DNA of 64,000 nt from Pseudoips prasinana (taxonomy: Eukaryota > Arthropoda > Insecta > Lepidoptera > Nolidae), in assembly GCA_951640165.1 (NCBI GenBank), contig OX621255.1:8804001-8868000 (forward strand), given 5' to 3'. Every line of letters starts with the position of its first letter. Position 1 is the first letter of the stretch. The translations under genes were made by a program, and so were the position numbers. The notes below the pieces were generated by a model that worked only from the letters and a program-made list of their open reading frames with translations, did no database searches and was not told where the DNA came from. Of the stretch, positions 21,430-32,800 are shown one piece after another.

Positions 21430-22079
21430 GTAGAATTTTTTAAATGTCATACATAATATGTACATCAATCCTATAGATGGAGCATCCCAGTGGGCATATT
21501 TTAAATATAAGCATTGGTAGAAAAGCGATAGATAATAAGTATGAGAGAGTAATTGCTTAAGCTTATCTTAAGCATAAAAAGGGGAGATAACATTTAGCAA
21601 AATTGACATTAGCCTAAATACTTATTATGATTTAAGGAAGGTTATTCATTACGATGTCACAGATAACAAACACTGTGGCTTCACTTAGACTCCAACCGAA
21701 GATTACAGCTAAATCTTGAATACGTTCTTTTATCAGTTAGCGCTGGAATACAGTTTTGTGCAAATGTTAACTTAATTTAAAATATGGATGCGTTAGTCAA
21801 GAAGTTATTTTACTTATTATTCTTTTAAATTCAAAGATTTCTTCTTAATAATTAGTCGATGAGAAAATATTTTTAAATACCCACCAAGCCACAGACGCAT
21901 TAGTACTTTGCCCGGGCAATATACAGCGAACTTAGATGTTGTCGCGGTATAACCATCTCTTTTGTTGACACTAAACTATATTTCAAACACATAGGTTCAC
22001 TTTGAACTGTCATTTGTAATTTCACTAAATGTATTTTCAACTGTATATTTTTAAATTAATTATCCAAACAACCTTATTA
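21430..22079. other. No gene seen
   Basis: AT-rich DNA up to the left TIR of the next element. Confidence 0.3.
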
Positions 22080-23647
22080 AGGTAAACGCAGCCATCAACG
22101 ACCCATCGAAAATCTGTAGGTATTACCGACCTATAAAAGTAATTCGAAATCTTTACGTTTCCAGAAATATTCTAGCTATAAGTAGGCAAAATTCGCACGC
22201 GTTTATTCCTTGAGCATCGTATACTTCTACGTTAGTGTGAGTAGCTTTGCAAAAAATATATAAAATACGTCAGTTACTGCGGGGCAGCGTGGACGCAGGA
22301 AAAGTCGTACTGTTCCCTTGTTCCTTCAAGTAAGTATGTGGCTTTTCTATTTAAGACTATTATACAAACAAATGACGTCTATACTTTATCTTATATTACT
22401 AAATGAATTCATTTAAGTGTCAACTCTTGATTTCTTACGACATTTTATTAATAAAAAGTAATTTGAAACGATAAAACTTTAAATTAAAATTGGATGGTGT
22501 TAGCTTCATCAGTTTTAGTCGTGGCAGCTATCAACGACCCATTACTCGGCAATGGCAGCAACTTAACTTTTAGTTTTATTTTTCTTTTATGTTATTATAT
22601 CACACTAACACAAGTATCTATATGGAGCAGTTTAAATCTAAGCTATCAGTCTTTATAAAAATCTATTAGCGACTAAACTTTTTTGTCTAATTTTTACCTT
22701 TTCGCGTTGTCAATGTAACCAAAGTTATGATATTTTTCAAGGATCGATATTGAATAGTTACAGTAATAAATCATTGTTTTTGTGTATAAAACAGTGTGCG
22801 TTTGTTCATATTTTTTGTGAAATTAATCAATTTTATAGTCCAAAGCTCAATTGAATTAAAATAACCTTTTTTTTATGAGTCGGTAATACAATTTATGTTT
22901 ATACGTACATACTTTATTACCGACCCATAAGGGTCGGCAATAAAGTATGTACTTATTACTTAGTTCTCACCTACTTTTATGATATCATAGGTGCTTATTA
23001 ATAAATGCTACTTCTTGGCTAAAGCAACATAAAACAAACAATTATATTTTTTTCCAGAAGTATGGGGCCACAAAAGCCACACAACAATATTATAATTTTC
23101 AAAAAATGATTATGTTCTCAATAGCATAAGAAAATATCCTAGAGTTTGAAATCCTTAAATTAAAATATATATTATGTGTATTAATCAGTATTATGTTCAT
23201 CATTTAGTTCATAGGTATTATACTAAGAAGTACTAATTAGTTTTATTAAAAATAACGATAATAAAAAATACGAATAAGTATTTGCATTTTTATTTTGTTT
23301 TATATTATTAAGATCAGTAATTATCATGATCACTAGCTTATATACACTCCATTGTTGGAAAATGGTCTCCTCTTATACACGATCGGCTATAGCTGCATAA
23401 AAATCGTTAATAGCTTCACAACCGTTTTTATGGGTCGGTAATTGCAACAATCGACTAAGTCATATTTTAAATTATTTTTTACATGATAATCCTTTATTTA
23501 AATGTATTTGATTCATTAAATACATTTTTTATACATAACACTAGCATATAGAATGAAACAATTAATCTTTAGAGAAACCAGTATACTAAAAAAATATGGT
23601 TGATTTTAAAATTGCCTTAAGGGGGTCGTTAATACCTGCGTTTACCT
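22080..23647. mobile_element. 1568-bp TA-flanked non-autonomous TIR element with repeated GACCC motifs
   Basis: The left end reads AGGTAAACGCAG-CCATC-AACGACCC. The right end, reversed, reads AGGTAAACGCAG-GTATT-AACGACCC. TA lies on both sides (22078-22079 and 23648-23649). The motif AACGACCC or CCGACCYAT recurs inside near 22127, 22532, 22881, 22918, 22928 and 23430 in both orientations, including the palindrome TTACCGACCCATAAGGGTCGG at 22917-22937. No ORF is present. A TA duplication fits Tc1/mariner-like mobilisation, but the superfamily is not proven. Confidence 0.75.
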
Positions 23648-23649
23648 TA

Positions 23650-24357
23650 CCACGTATTTAGTAGACTTGTTTAGGTACACATAAATATATATAAATATTT
23701 CTAGGCATTGAATTGTCTTCTTTTTTTAAAAACATCATTAAATACATCATTTCACGACGATGTTGCGTGTGATCTTTGTAGAAATATCTGTCAACTATGG
23801 TCTTATTTTTTTTCTGCGCTGTATTTAAAACAAAAGATTCATAAACTGCACAATACTTTTAAAATTTAACACATCTATTGCAAACAATTTAATATTGGTG
23901 GCTATATTTCACTTAATATGAATCTTATCACTGTTGCAAATGACACAGATAACAAATTGATCAACATAATCCTTTAAAAATATAATTAAAAAACTGCGTT
24001 TAAAAACATTATATTTGCGACAAAACTGCGCCGTCGCCTCTCGTGTTAAAAAAATACCTACAGTTTAGATATGGGCAATATTGCTCATCGAAAGTAGGTA
24101 AACAAAAGTGGCCAGAACCATGTAGTTAGTTAATCTGGGATAACTGTAACTTTAACTAAGGCGCCAATATACTACAATTCTGAGGTTTCCAGACCAACTC
24201 AACTAAATGCTGACAATACACACATTCACATGTAGTTTCTTTGTATTGCAAACATAGTATATAATCGGACTTAGCGTTTGTTTGCACTCCTTACTGAAGT
24301 TTTTCCATACAAACGTATTTTATCACTTTCCTCCCTGAATTTGAAATTAAAAGAATC
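23650..24357. other. No gene seen
   Basis: AT-rich DNA; no feature recognised. Confidence 0.3.
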
Positions 24358-24576
24358 ACAGCAGTTTGAAAAAGGCCAGTGCTATAATTTCTATAAAATG
24401 TAACAGTGGAGCATAATCTTAGCAGATATCTATATTGACTAAATAATCTAGTCGTTTTAATTAGACCAATTATTTTTATTTTGTTATATAATTTTTAGAT
24501 TATGCTCCACTACATCGTTATTGTGGATAAACCAATTTTATAGAAGTTATAGCAATAACCTATTTCAAACTGCTGT
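24358..24576. mobile_element. 219-bp MITE with imperfect inverted arms
   Basis: Left: ACAGCAGTTTGAAAAAGGCC, GCTATAATTTCTATAAAA, GTGGAGCATAATCT. Right, reversed: ACAGCAGTTTGAAATAGGTT, GCTATAACTTCTATAAAA, GTGGAGCATAATCT. Confidence 0.75.
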
Positions 24577-26440
24577 AAATAAACAATTTTTTTACGTAAC
24601 AGTAAAAATAATAGAAAAAAAATTGGCATAGATTATTTATCGCCGTTTGATGAAGAAAAAAGAAGTACAGCTTGGAAGTGAAAATAGGGAACATGAAACT
24701 TTTATTGTACTTCTCTTGTTTCTTGTTACGTGGAGAGCGAGAGAGTCTTGGTGTAAGGGTTCCTACTACCTCGGGGTTTAGAATCTATACGTAGTAGCAA
24801 TTTTAAAACAACACTCACTTACAATGCTAACCTTACTAACACCAAAAGACGGAAAGATATTATCTGCACTAGTGCATCAGAGTCTAAGTTTATTTATACA
24901 ACCAGGTTTTATCCTTTTCTCGGGCCATATTTTTACAATAAAATAAATAAGTCACTATATATATAACCTTAACTATATAAATTGTAAAAGAATAGTCAGT
25001 AATTTTTTACAAAAGTTGACCTATGATGAGACTGAGGGGTTATTTAGTATTCTAAAATAAGTTAATTTTTAAACATTATATCTTAGATTTTTGAATTTGT
25101 ATAATTAAATATTGTTTAAATTTTTTATAAAGGATAAGTATACTTTTTAAGCCATTAGAACGCCTGTGGTACAGGTTTAACGTAGTACAGGCACAAACTG
25201 ACTATAGCTTAGTATTAATTATTTTACTATAAATAGATATAAATTTTGTACACATTTTTTCTTTCTTGAATAAATTTATTATTATAGTTAAAGACTACTT
25301 ATAACACTCGCTGGGAAAAGCCGTAGCTGTAACATTGCCCGCGAGAGATGAGCCTCTACAGTTCAAAAGAAAGCTAATAGGTATATTCCGCTAAGGATAT
25401 AGATATATTGAGATATATTTACAATCAAAATAATATAAAAAGTAGACATAGAGACTTCTGATTTTATATTCAATATATATAATAACCTACGAATGAGACC
25501 GATATAAAGAGGTTTTATTCTCAAACTGTCAAAAAGGTTGTATTGGAGTCAGACCTTAATTGCAGTATTTATAAGTTGTTTTGGGTGCTGCAGCAGTGGA
25601 TGATGTGAAATGATGGAACCCTGAATAACCCATTCAGTTTCGTTCAATACCTTGTCATAGTTACATACTTACCCTTAGAGGGTAAGATCTAATATATAAT
25701 AATATAGGGGTCTAATAAACATGTATTGTAATAAATCAAGATTGTTTTTACTACACCCGTATCTCAAAAGTCACCTACCTAAAACCATATTAGTCCTGTT
25801 CTCTCTGCAGTCAAGTCAATAATAGCACGTCGTCCAGAAAATGTAGAGTCCAAGTGCGTTTTGCGCAGACCTTTCATACATCGACAGGTCTTAAGTCCTT
25901 AAATAATCTGTAATTGACGTTGTAGATAGAAGGATTGTCTTCCAGTATAGGACGTATTACCTTTGATATTCAGAGAATACATACATAAATCGCTATGGTA
26001 TACTATACACAACAATATTAATAACTTACATGTAACATAGAGACTTTCTAAGACATTGAATTCTAGGTACATAACTACATATACAACGTAAGATCTCATG
26101 AATTTTGAACCAACAACTAAGTATTAATAGAAACCTGGTACTTAAGTTTGATTAATCAAGTAAGTACATACCTGTAGCCAAGAGTGAAGGGAGAGTAGAC
26201 CCGTCCTTCCGGGCAATTTCAGTATACACAACTTCAAACTTCACTTCTTTATACAACACTCAAAAAGGTCAAAATCCAAATATTAATTATTAAAAAAAAT
26301 AAACACACAACAATTAAAAAGTAAACAGTCACACAGTTCAAAATCCTTCATTGCCGAAATGTTCGAAATTCGAATACTTGATTCGAACCAAAACAGGGAT
26401 GAATTCGAAACTCTTTCGAGAATTAAATCGTAAATGTTGA
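24577..26440. other. AT-rich gene desert, nothing recognised
   Basis: There is no long ORF, tRNA or repeat family. The 66-codon frame at 25899-26099 has no domain. Confidence 0.35.
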
Positions 26441-26698
26441 AAAACCGGTAGCGTGGAGCGTGCTCGCGGTATAGAGGTTGGTTATCAACTGCCGACTGCA
26501 GGTGAAGCGGCCGGCGAGAGGCTAGGCGTGTTTGGGGCCGTGTGTGAATATAAAGGTTTTTCGATTCGAACTCGGCCGGTTTTAACCGGACAAGAATCCG
26601 AGTCCCTTTCGACCCGGAGTGTCCAACACTTGGGAGTGAAACTTCCTTCCTTCCTGAGGCAAAGGTTGGTATGTAACTTTCCTGGAATGATTACCTAA
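26441..26698. other. Small CpG-rich island with an 81-codon open frame
   Basis: This stretch is clearly richer in G+C and CpG than its flanks (GCGGCCGGCGAGAGG, TCGGCCGGTTTTAACCGG). It contains a plus-strand frame 26453-26698 without a recognised domain. It could be a promoter or 5' UTR exon, or the 5' UTR of a retroelement. A donor-like GGTTGGTATG lies at 26664-26673. Confidence 0.35.
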
Positions 26699-27135
26699 GT
26701 GAAAGTCGGTTTATAAGATGTTAATTACCATAACTCGCAGCAATAAATTGTTATAATAAAGTACCTAATTTAACATTTAGAATGTGATAGGCAATATAAC
26801 TGATCACAACAGGGAATAACACTTTCCACAAGTGTAGGGTTGGGCAAACTTTCTTGATTACCGGCATGAATTTTATTAGTTCTACGATTAGGGGCCAGAA
26901 GGCTTAGTATTCAGAAAACAAAAGTATAAACAAATTCGAACTCTAGTTGGAATTATGATTGATGGCATTACGATGTGCTATACTTATCACAACCTATTGT
27001 CCAATAATGACGCTGCATGTCGAAAACTGTCATCGAAATTCTTCTCGCATTAAAAATATCTAGCAGCAGCTTTGAGTTGTCAATTCTTCGGCTGAGAGAG
27101 TGGCGAGACAAGTGCCTCTAGCACGAGTTCCTGCA

Positions 27136-27270
27136 GTTTACCTACTCGATCACACGTACAGTTTCGTCCCATACATTGAGCACCAGAGTTTTAGTTCTTA
27201 ATAGTTTCCGCGAGAGGCGCTGGTGCTCAATGTATGGGAGGAAACTGTACGTGTGATCGAGTAGGTAAAC
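27136..27270. mobile_element. 135-bp MITE with about 50-bp inverted repeats
   Basis: GTTTACCTACTCGATCACAC and GTACAGTTT, then CCCATACATTGAGCACCAG at the left; all are repeated in reverse at 27221-27270 with one or two changes. Confidence 0.85.
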
Positions 27271-27349
27271 TTATGAGGTAGGTAGAGAATAGAGTTCACC
27301 AACATAACACTCTTGTGTTATGCACGTACCTAGTTAAAAAGTCTAGGAG

Positions 27350-27605
27350 CACCACATCATCAGCCTAATCCTAATCGTCCACTGCTGGACCTTCGCCCCC
27401 ACTAAAGGTTTATGGAGGGGTTTGCCGTAATCTCCGTGCTTAGCATGCAGGTTGGCGACCGCAGTAATGTGGTAGCTAGTACCTACACAGGTGGCGCTCC
27501 TGCCCAACTACCTGGGATATCCCTTAGTCGCATTTTACGATACCCACGGGATGCTATGGTGTGGCCCTGTTATTCGTTCTGAGCTGAAAACCTCGACTCA
27601 GAGCA
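27350..27605 (+). repeat. Retroelement 3'-end repeat (CGTCCACTGCTGGAC type)
   Basis: CATCATCAGCC...CGTCCACTGCTGGACC is the common lepidopteran repeat also seen reversed at 50533-50580 as the end of an RTE-like LINE. The remainder (TTAGCATGCAGGTTGGCGAC) is part of the same repeat. Confidence 0.6.
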
Positions 27606-27618
27606 CTATTTACTAGAA

Positions 27619-27988
27619 TCTATACATATAATAAAATCGTAGGAAAGTCAAAACTGTACATTGAATATTATTTTAAAAGGATACTTGGGGCGTGATCTAT
27701 AATCGATATCGAAGCAATAGTTATAAGTAAAAATATAGTTTATAGAATTTTTGTGCGGGCTAAACTCATAAAGTACGAAGCCAAAAATATTGTTTTTAGA
27801 ATTTTTGTCTGTATGTATGTCCGCGCTAAACTCAAAAAGTATGCATGGATTTACTTCAAATTTTGCATGAATATTACTAAAAGGCCGGGTCAACATATAG
27901 GCTACATATTATCACGCTATCACCTACGGGGGAGGAGCCGTGATAATTTATAAAATTTAACGCGGGTAAAACCGCAGGGCACAGCTAG
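27619..27988 (+). mobile_element. Helitron, family H-B, with internal duplication
   Basis: TCTATACATATAATAAAATC to CACAGCTAG-T. The segment around AAAAATATAGTTT...TAAACTC occurs twice in tandem (27729-27775 and 27783-27837), making it about 50 bp longer than the 10679 copy. Confidence 0.9.
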
Positions 27989-27994
27989 TATGTT

Positions 27995-28199
27995 ATACTT
28001 ACTTATTTTCTGATCTATATTTTAATTTTAATATTTTAATTCTCGTGACATGTATGTTTTAATTCATTGACTTTGCCAATTTACTTTTTAGTTATAATGT
28101 ATTTTTGTGTTGTGTTTTGTCTTATTTCTTAATTTTAATTTAATGTACTTATTATGATCCTTTTGATGGTCGAAATAAACGAATAATAATAATAATAAT
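27995..28199 (+). mobile_element. LINE 3' end with (AAT)n tail
   Basis: An AT-rich 3'-UTR-like stretch ends GGTCGAAATAAACGAATAAT followed by AAT repeats at 28182-28198. It is a typical LINE tail, with no coding part. Confidence 0.5.
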
Positions 28200-28464
28200 T
28201 ACTAACTTTGACATAATTCTTTTATTCAATGATTGTTAAAATGTAGACTTATTTTCTATAGTTATTCAGATGTCTTCAAGTTTCATTATTGGCTGCATAG
28301 ATATTGCGTTATGGTAATTTGATTTATTAAAGTGAATAAGTTTACCATAATATGGAAACACGTTATGGTAAAAGCAATAAAGATTTCTGATTCCAATCCA
28401 AGCTGTGACCAATTTATATTTAACTGTGATTAAAGTTCTTCCGCATATTCGCGAGTGGAAATGT

Positions 28465-28669
28465 ATTTTTTTTAAAGACAAAGGCCGCACTGTGTAATCT
28501 AATCCCTATGTCGCGGGGTACTTTACAAACATATAACAGACGGGCACAAATTACATCCAGACTCAGAACAACTATTTAAGGGTCACACAAATAGTTGTCC
28601 AACACGTTGTCAAATCCGCGACACGAAGCGGCGAGGCGACTGTCTTAGCCGCTGCGCCACACGTGCAGA
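28465..28669 (-). mobile_element. SINE S-A (minus)
   Basis: The reversed body CCCTATGTCGCGGGGTACTT and head AGCCGCTGCGCCACACGTGC are present. The B box is diverged (GTCAAATCCGCG). Confidence 0.75.
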
Positions 28670-28677
28670 TTTGTACA

Positions 28678-28870
28678 CTATTCACACACCGCCATCTGAT
28701 CCCAAACTAAGCAGAGCTTGTACTATGGAAACTAGATGACTAATACATTACATGTAGTAATTTTCTTTTGTAAATATTCATGCAGATAAATATCTGTCTT
28801 GGGTGGGATTCGAACCCACGACCTGCGGCGTGAAAGGCAAGCATTTACCAACCAAGCCAACCAATCGACC
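28678..28870 (-). mobile_element. SINE S-B (minus)
   Basis: CATCTGATCCCAAACTAAGC, TTTTCTTTTGTAAATATTC, GGTGGGATTCGAACCCACGA and GGCAAGCATTTACCAACC, all in reverse orientation. It lies next to S-A in the same orientation. Confidence 0.8.
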
Positions 28871-29149
28871 AAATACTGTCCTACTTTTCAAAGGCTAGCG
28901 GTACGGACGTACCAAATCTTCAGGGGGCAAAATTGTACAGCGAGCCATAACCATGGCCTCTCTTACTTACTTGTGTACCACAAGTTCATGTAGTTTACTT
29001 CCTCGCACTGTCCCTAGCTCATATACCCATTTCAAAATAAATACAAATTATAGATAATTTACACCCAGCCACGGAGCTGAATAATCGTGCTCATAAATAT
29101 TTATTCTGGTGATATTCAAGAAATATCTAATATAATTACGCCACATTAG

Positions 29150-29345
29150 GTTTTACAATAAAGCACCGGAGCAGCATACCCGCGTTCACGGGGCTCACCC
29201 CAACTGGCGCCAAGAGAAGTCCACGGCCGACAGGTAGGTTTAGTCGTAGGTTAGCAGTAGGGTATGTCGGACTCGCACCGACTAATCGGTGCGAGTCCGA
29301 CATACCCACCCGTAGGCACTTTTTGCGGGTGGCATGCATAGGCAT
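29150..29345 (-). repeat. Dispersed repeat piece with an internal palindrome
   Basis: The left part mirrors 395-450. The right part (CCGACATACCCACCCGTAGG, TTTTTGCGGGTGG) recurs at 12262-12340. Confidence 0.5.
29261..29306. repeat. Perfect hairpin, 21-bp arms
   Basis: Arms 29261-29281 and 29286-29306 are exact reverse complements around CTAA. The right arm (GTGCGAGTCCGACATACC) is the normal start of the repeat seen at 12256, so the left arm is an extra inverted copy. Confidence 0.9.
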
Positions 29346-29360
29346 TCCCCCTGCCTTAAC

Positions 29361-29959
29361 AAAACCGGCCAAGTGCGAGTCGGACTCGCCCATGAAGGGT
29401 TCCGTAACAGCAAGTATGTTGATTAAATGAAAGGTAAATTGCAGTTTACGATTTATGACGTATTAAAAAAACTACTTACTAGATCTTGTTCAAACCAATT
29501 TTAGTTGTTAGTTTGCATGGTAATGTACATCATATATTATTTTTAGTTTTATAATTCTCTTATTTTAGAAGTTATAGGGGAGGGGACACACATTGTAGGT
29601 ACCACTTTGGAAGTGTCTCTCGCGCTAAATATTCAGTTTAGAAAAAAATGATATTAGAAACCTCAAAATCATTTTAGAAGAACCATCCATAGATACCCCA
29701 CATGTATGGGTACAATGAAAAAAGGAATTGAGTTTCAGTTCTATGTATGGGGAACCCCCAAAATTATTGTCCTATTCAATTTTTTGTGAATATCTTAATG
29801 CGGTTCACAGAATACATCTACTTACATACCAAGTTTCAAAAGTACAGCTCTTATAGTTTCGGAAAAAAGTGGCTGTGACATACGGACGGACAGACAGACA
29901 GACATGACGAATCTTATAAGGGTTCCGTTTTTTGCCATTTGCCTACGGAACCCTAAAAA
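29361..29959 (+). mobile_element. AACCGGCCAAGTGCGAGTC repeat, long copy
   Basis: It starts AAAACCGGCCAAGTGCGAGT and ends GGGTTCCGTTTTTTGCCATT...TACGGAACCCTAAAAAG. GAAGGGTTCCGTAAC near the start mirrors TACGGAACCC at the end. This opening and ending are characteristic of an abundant lepidopteran non-autonomous element. It has no coding capacity. Confidence 0.75.
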
Positions 29960-30355
29960 GGTTTTACAATAAAAATAAAATTATACTTGACGGAGATTAA
30001 AGGGTAGAAACATAAACACTAAAATCAAAACACACTCTTAAACAAAAACTTCATGGGCCGCTTGATATTTATGGGAATTCCCATTGACTACGGAGACAAT
30101 AGTTAGCAATTGCAGCGTTATCGTGGGTGAAGAGATCATCATTCCTAGAAGATGATGACGATCGCTTCATCCTCGATAACGCTATGGTCGTACGTATGAT
30201 ACTTTATACATTTTTTTTTAATTCCTGCTTTAAAGCTCTGTCACGGCAATGATTTATGACATTTAAAACAATTTAATTTAGTACTAACAATCTAACTTTT
30301 GTTGATTAAAATTAAACTTAAACTTTCAATGTTTTACCTGTTTGTTGGAACGAAA
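29960..30355. other. No gene seen
   Basis: AT-rich DNA; GATCATCATTCCTAG / GATGATGACGATCG near 30133 gives a weak local symmetry only. Confidence 0.3.
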
Positions 30356-30463
30356 TATTGGAACGAAGTTCCTTATCGCGCGTTGTGAAAGGGGGCTTGA
30401 CGGAAAAAAATCTTACGAAAAGTTGTCACGACACTTTTTGCAGCTGTGCGGCGTGCGCATGTT

Positions 30464-30513
<50 letters not shown>

Positions 30514-30668
30514 AGAAAGCAAGCCAGATATTTTCATTTCTATTTCGCATTGAACAGTGTGGTGTCGCGACGATTATTTTTGTTGAGTGTATACAGGTTT
30601 TTTGTACATAATAAATAATAAGAAAAAACTTCGTTCCATCCGGGTGTCCCTCCTGACACCTCTCAAGT
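30356..30668 (+). repeat. Repeat unit R1, left copy, with (CT)n tract
   Basis: It begins TATTGGAACGAAGTTCC and ends TCCTGACACCTCTCAAGT. Inside it has GTTGTCACGACACTTTTTGC, a (CT)n run at 30474-30510 and AACTTCGTTCCA near the end, which mirrors the start. The inverted second copy is at 32510-32800. The 86-codon frame across it includes the (CT)n tract and is unlikely to be a protein. Confidence 0.85.
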
Positions 30669-31044
30669 GTTATTTCAAACTAGCATAATCTATGTAATTA
30701 CAAACTTTATTCGCCATCATGGATTTCGCTGCGGTGTCATTCGACTTCGTGGGTTTCGCTTCAATAAGTTTTCGCCCCAGCGCAGCGTACCACGCTAATA
30801 CATTTTCGCCACAACGTGTGTCGCTACCGTAACATTCGAAACTACGTACCGGACCCCATATTTTGTTATCAGTATTCGCATCGCTGTTTTTTAAGTCCCT
30901 TAGACCTACATAGTGTAGCAGGGCATATTACAAAATTTCTGATTATTTAAGTGATAAAAGTGCTTGGGATTGAGTTGTTCTGAGTCAACACACATGATTG
31001 TAATTAATCTCAAGTATATTTTATTTTAAAAAAGGATTCCTACC
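30669..31044. other. No gene seen
   Basis: A CpG-containing stretch (TTTCGCTGCGGTGTCATTCG near 30724) has no recognised identity. Confidence 0.3.
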
Positions 31045-31172
31045 GAGTTTTCTGGCAGTGTTTCTCAGTAGCTGCCACGTCATGCACTGCACGGTAGGGT
31101 AAAAAAATGTGACGATTCCACATAAATGTAATTTTTTTACGGAATAAATGATTTTGACTTTGACTTTGACTT
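31045..31172 (+). mobile_element. LINE 3' end with (TTTGAC)n tail
   Basis: GAGTTTTCTGGCAGTGTTTC, CACGGTAGGGTAAAAAAATG and TTACGGAATAAATGATTTTG, then GACTTT repeats. It resembles the 3' ends of CR1/L2-like LINEs. A diverged relative lies at 13850-13920. Confidence 0.65.
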
Positions 31173-31607
31173 ATCTAAGACCGTAATACCTATGTACATA
31201 GTAGGTACTCAAATTTAATTAATTTTTCAGTTAAACCATACTAAACAGTATTTTTGTCGACCAAGGCCTATAATAGCCTGAATCTTCGCATGTTCACTTA
31301 ACTACCTTCAATTAAGTGCGTGAACTTTGTCACTTTCGCTGACTTTCGTATGTTACAAAGGTTTAAGGAAGTTAAAGCCGCCAGTGAATTCTGCCTGATT
31401 TCAGAAATCCTTTATTTGTATAAGACAAAATTTATAAAACATCCTAGCACAATTAGTATAAACTTCAAGTAAAATCATGGATCACGGATTTGAATAAAGC
31501 TGACCGCCACGTTACTAAATTACCAAATTAATACAATAATTATTTCGTAATGTTTGAGTTCAGAAATCCTAAATCATAAGTTTTTTTTATGACATGTTTA
31601 TTTATTA

Positions 31608-31928
31608 CTAGCTGTGCCCCGCGGTTTCATCCGCGTTAAATTAAATACATTATAACAACTCCTCCCCCGTTGGTGATAGCGTGATAATGTGTAGCCTATA
31701 TGTTGACCCAACGTCTTAGTAATATTCACGCAAAATTTTAAGTAAATCCAAGCAGTACTTTTTGAGTTTAGCCCGGACATACATACAGACAAACAGACAC
31801 ACAGACAAAAATTCTAAAAACTATATTTTTGGCTTTGATATCGATTGTAGATCACGACCCAAGTATCCTTTTTAAAAAATAATCAATGTACAGTTTTGAC
31901 TTTCCTACGATTTTATTATATGTATAGA
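31608..31928 (-). mobile_element. Helitron, family H-B, complete copy (minus)
   Basis: On the plus strand it reads CTAGCTGTGCCCCGCGGTTT to GATTTTATTATATGTATAGA followed by T. It is non-autonomous. Confidence 0.9.
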
Positions 31929-31929
31929 T

Positions 31930-32509
31930 AAACAACTGTCTCATGATCGTAATCTGTAGATCGATTCAAATCGGGACGTGCTCAAAGTAAAATATGAGCT
32001 TAATGATTAACTTTTTATTTGCAAATCAGCTTCTTGAGTTGGGAGCTTTGAGCATGCTCGAAGGTTGGGAGATACGCATGGCTCCTCTCTAGCAAATTTA
32101 TTAATTCCTATTATCACTAAAGATAGTTTTGTAGCGACGGAGTTTATATATACAACATGTAACTTAATTAACGCACATCCTGAAAATAGTTGGTTCAGAA
32201 TCATTTACTGAATCGATTTATATCGTTTTTAATATAGGTAATTTTTTATTCCAAAATAATTAAAACTACGGAAATTATTGTCATATTAACTACAGGGTTA
32301 ATATGACTTTTAATTTCTGTAAGTTGTAAGTTTTAGTTCAATACAAATTGAAATGGATCGTAAGTCAAGTAATAAGACTTTAAAAATCGCAGTTTTATTT
32401 GTATTCATACAAATTCAATCATTCAATACAAAATAAAGGAAAATAAAAATTATTCCACGAAACTAATTTAGTAAATAACAATGCATAGGTATACATGTTA
32501 AACTAAAAA
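31930..32509. other. No gene seen
   Basis: AT-rich DNA between the Helitron and the inverted R1 copy; no features recognised. Confidence 0.3.
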
Positions 32510-32800
32510 ACTTGAGAGGTGTCAAGGGACACCCGGGTGGAACGAAGTTATTTCTTATAATTTATTATGTACAAAAAACCTGTATACACTCAACAAAAAT
32601 AATCGTCGCGACACCACACTGTTCAATGCGAAATGGAAATGAAAATATCTGGCTTGCTTTCTACAAGAGAGAGAGAGACAGACAGACAGAGAAACATGCG
32701 GACGCCGCACAGCTGCAAAAAGTGTCGTGACAACTTTTCGTAAGAATTTTTTCCGTCTAGCCCCCTTTCACAACGCGCGATAAGGAACTTCGTTCCAATA
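32510..32800 (-). repeat. Repeat unit R1, right copy (inverted)
   Basis: The reverse complement of 30356-30668 with few substitutions; the simple repeat is shorter (GAGAGAGAGAGACAGACAGA). The outer end reads AACTTCGTTCCAATA. Confidence 0.85.

Noticed and set aside
26453..26698. Named gene for the 81-codon frame
   Set aside because: No domain or family recognised; kept only as a CpG-rich feature.
5791..28870. tRNA-gene-like A and B boxes at many sites
   Set aside because: Each belongs to a SINE family with a shared tRNA-unrelated body and tail; none folds obviously as an intact tRNA with normal flanks.
30358..30618. 86-codon frame with a Ser-Leu run
   Set aside because: It crosses the (CT)n microsatellite in repeat unit R1; the inverted copy does not conserve the frame.
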